Assembly (NCBI GenBank): GCA_963977525.1
Contig: CAXBPC010000004.1
Location: forward strand, 1 to 64,000
DNA length: 64,000 bases
Source: Ancylomarina sp963977525
GTDB taxonomy: Bacteria; Bacteroidota; Bacteroidia; Bacteroidales; Marinifilaceae
Direction: 5' to 3'
Below are positions 62,592 to 64,000 of the stretch, in pieces (the first letter of the stretch is position 1; every line of letters begins with the position of its first letter). The notes beneath the pieces were generated by a model that saw nothing but the letters and a program-made list of their open reading frames with translations, was not told the origin of the DNA and made no database searches. Both the position numbers and the translations under genes were made by a program.

Positions 62592-64000
62592 ATGAATAAA
62601 CTACTTCTGTTTGTATGTACAGCTTTGATTTTTACGGCTTGTCAACCAAACGAAACAACTACAAAGACTACTAGTGTTGAAAAATCGAATATCGATAAAT
62701 CGACAGTAGATGCAACTCTTAATGCTTTGAAAGCAAAATTCCCTAATGCTGACGAGAGCCTTTTATCAAAAGGAGTAAAGCATGTAGCAAATCTTTGGGT
62801 TGCTAGCGATGGTTCTGCCGAAGAGTTTAAAACTTTTTGTGAAACCAATTACGTTGCCGATAAAGCTGAGCGTGAGTTGGTCTTCAATAAAATATCTCGT
62901 AATATCGAAATCATTACAGGACATTTCAATAAAATTACGCTTGACCTTTTAGAGCCTGTTCATTTGAATACGTTTGAAAAGCATTCTATCGATAATTATT
63001 TTGGTGCATACAGCGTTGGTGCTCATTGGCAAGATGATTTTTACAAAAATAAAATTGCTTTTATTATTGCTCTAAACTTTCCTCCTTTTAGTCTTGAAGA
63101 GAAAGAAGCTATGGCAGGAGAATGGAACCGTCAGCAGTGGGCTTATGCTCGTTTAGGTGACTATTTTACAGCTAGAGTACCAGCTGAGTTATTGCAAGAG
63201 GCAGGTAATGCTGCAGCAGGAGCGGATTTGTATATCGCTGATTACAATATTTTTGTTGGCCATTTAACTGATGCTAATGATAAGCGTTTCTTCCCAGAGG
63301 ATAAGGTTCTTCTTTCGCACTGGAACTTACGCGACGAGATTAAAGCGAACTATGCAAATTCTACTGATGGACTAGAGAAGCAAAAGATTATCTATCAGGT
63401 AATGCAACGTATCATCTCTCAGGAAATCCCTGAAATGGTAATAAATAACGGTAAATACGAGTGGGATCCCTATACAAATGTGGTCTATCAGGATGGTAAA
63501 ACAATTGAGTCGACTCCAGAGCCAAATGAGAGATACCAGCAGATATTGAATAATTTCCACGCTAATAAAGAAATTGACCCATACTATCCTGACCAGAATA
63601 CTTTTATCAAAAGACAGTATGCAGGTGCTAAGGAAATCTCACATGAAAACACTGAGAAGATCTTTACTGATTTCTTAAAGTCTGATGAAACTAAAAAAGT
63701 GGGTGAGCTTATTAAGAATAGATTAGGTCGTGACCTAGAGCCATTTGATATTTGGTACGATGGTTTTAAAGCTCGTAGTGGTATGGATGAGTCTAAACTT
63801 GATGCTCAGACTAGAAAATTGTATCCTAATGCGCCTGCTTTAGAAGCAGATCTATCTAATCTATTAAAGAAATTAGGTTTCTCTAAGGACAGAGCTAAAT
63901 TCCTTGCCGACCATATTGCTGTTGATCCAGCTAGAGGTTCAGGACACGCTTGGGGTGGTGCTAAAAAAGGACAAAAAGCTCATTTACGCACCAGAATAGG
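62592..64000 (+). CDS. Lipoprotein of the M49-like (dipeptidyl peptidase III) group, 3' end cut by the window
   Basis: The first 469 codons are present; the window ends in the open frame. Lipoprotein signal with LIFTAC (Cys17). Mature sequence includes NKISRNIEIITGHFNKITLD, NLWVASDGSAEEF, NNFHANKEIDPYYPDQN and, near the end, HIAVDPARGSGHAWGGAKKG. This arrangement belongs to large Bacteroidota proteins annotated as dipeptidyl peptidase 3 family; the zinc motif would lie just beyond the edge, so metallopeptidase activity is not shown here. Identification is from memory. Confidence 0.6.
   Translation, partial: MNKLLLFVCTALIFTACQPNETTTKTTSVEKSNIDKSTVDATLNALKAKFPNADESLLSKGVKHVANLWVASDGSAEEFKTFCETNYVADKAERELVFNKISRNIEIITGHFNKITLDLLEPVHLNTFEKHSIDNYFGAYSVGAHWQDDFYKNKIAFIIALNFPPFSLEEKEAMAGEWNRQQWAYARLGDYFTARVPAELLQEAGNAAAGADLYIADYNIFVGHLTDANDKRFFPEDKVLLSHWNLRDEIKANYANSTDGLEKQKIIYQVMQRIISQEIPEMVINNGKYEWDPYTNVVYQDGKTIESTPEPNERYQQILNNFHANKEIDPYYPDQNTFIKRQYAGAKEISHENTEKIFTDFLKSDETKKVGELIKNRLGRDLEPFDIWYDGFKARSGMDESKLDAQTRKLYPNAPALEADLSNLLKKLGFSKDRAKFLADHIAVDPARGSGHAWGGAKKGQKAHLRTRI

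Overview
The window is chromosomal DNA of a low-GC (A+T-rich) member of the phylum Bacteroidota, most like the anaerobic marine or sediment Marinilabiliales/Bacteroidales (family placement is inference). Support: promoters of the Bacteroidota type (TAnnTTTG -7 box, TTTG about 20 bp upstream), AraC-free simple operons, many short-leader lipoproteins, a CzcA pump fused to its TolC-type partner, DUF4159 and C69 proteins, and an anaerobic 2-oxoacid:ferredoxin oxidoreductase. No rRNA, tRNA, complete insertion sequence, CRISPR array or phage was recognised.

Layout. 1-11.4 kb: an accessory region. A DUF6261-like gene and its upstream region (790-1330) are echoed by a second, gene-less copy of the same upstream region at 10.86-11.1 kb. 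Between the two copies lie a truncated and frameshifted nrfD remnant and a complete heavy-metal island: Fur-family regulator, two small anchored metal-site proteins, CzcA-CzcC fusion pump, CzcB adaptor, PII-like protein, HMA-CDF transporter and a GDCCVxC protein. 11.4-14.9 kb: a KAS III-like enzyme, a GNAT protein, a putative AbiC-type membrane protein and a GC-rich 41-bp tandem repeat. 15-25 kb: housekeeping genes (M14 carboxypeptidase, mltG, murB, threonine aldolase, C69 dipeptidase, CvfB-like). 25-30 kb: two TetR-controlled cassettes with readable operators, then a 41-bp repeat array. 30-43 kb: YgjV-GNAT, phosphofructokinase of the PPi type, DUF4159, rsmE, an HD-Pycsar-effector-like fusion, a SdiA-regulated-type lipoprotein, a three-module outer-membrane protein, a receiver protein and topB. 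43-51 kb: sixA-like, ppk1, a 1494-residue periplasmic protein and prmA. 51-60 kb: iorA-iorB, a WecA-like transferase, SUI1, DksA-type, the NfnA/NfnB (SudB/SudA) pair and a ferritin-like protein. 60-64 kb: two paralogous Tat-type small proteins (one decaying), an HD hydrolase and the first 469 codons of a lipoprotein peptidase.

Gene co-operation. The metal island would sense (Fur-like), buffer and export divalent metal across both membranes. IorAB reduces ferredoxin from aryl-pyruvates and the Nfn-type pair a few kb away can use reduced ferredoxin for NADPH. MltG and MurB sit convergent as cell-wall genes.

The most unusual signal is non-coding: three intergenic arrays of unrelated sequence (1.06-1.33, 14.65-14.81 and 30.12-30.37 kb) all have a repeat period of 41 bp, with a small, changing inverted repeat in most units.
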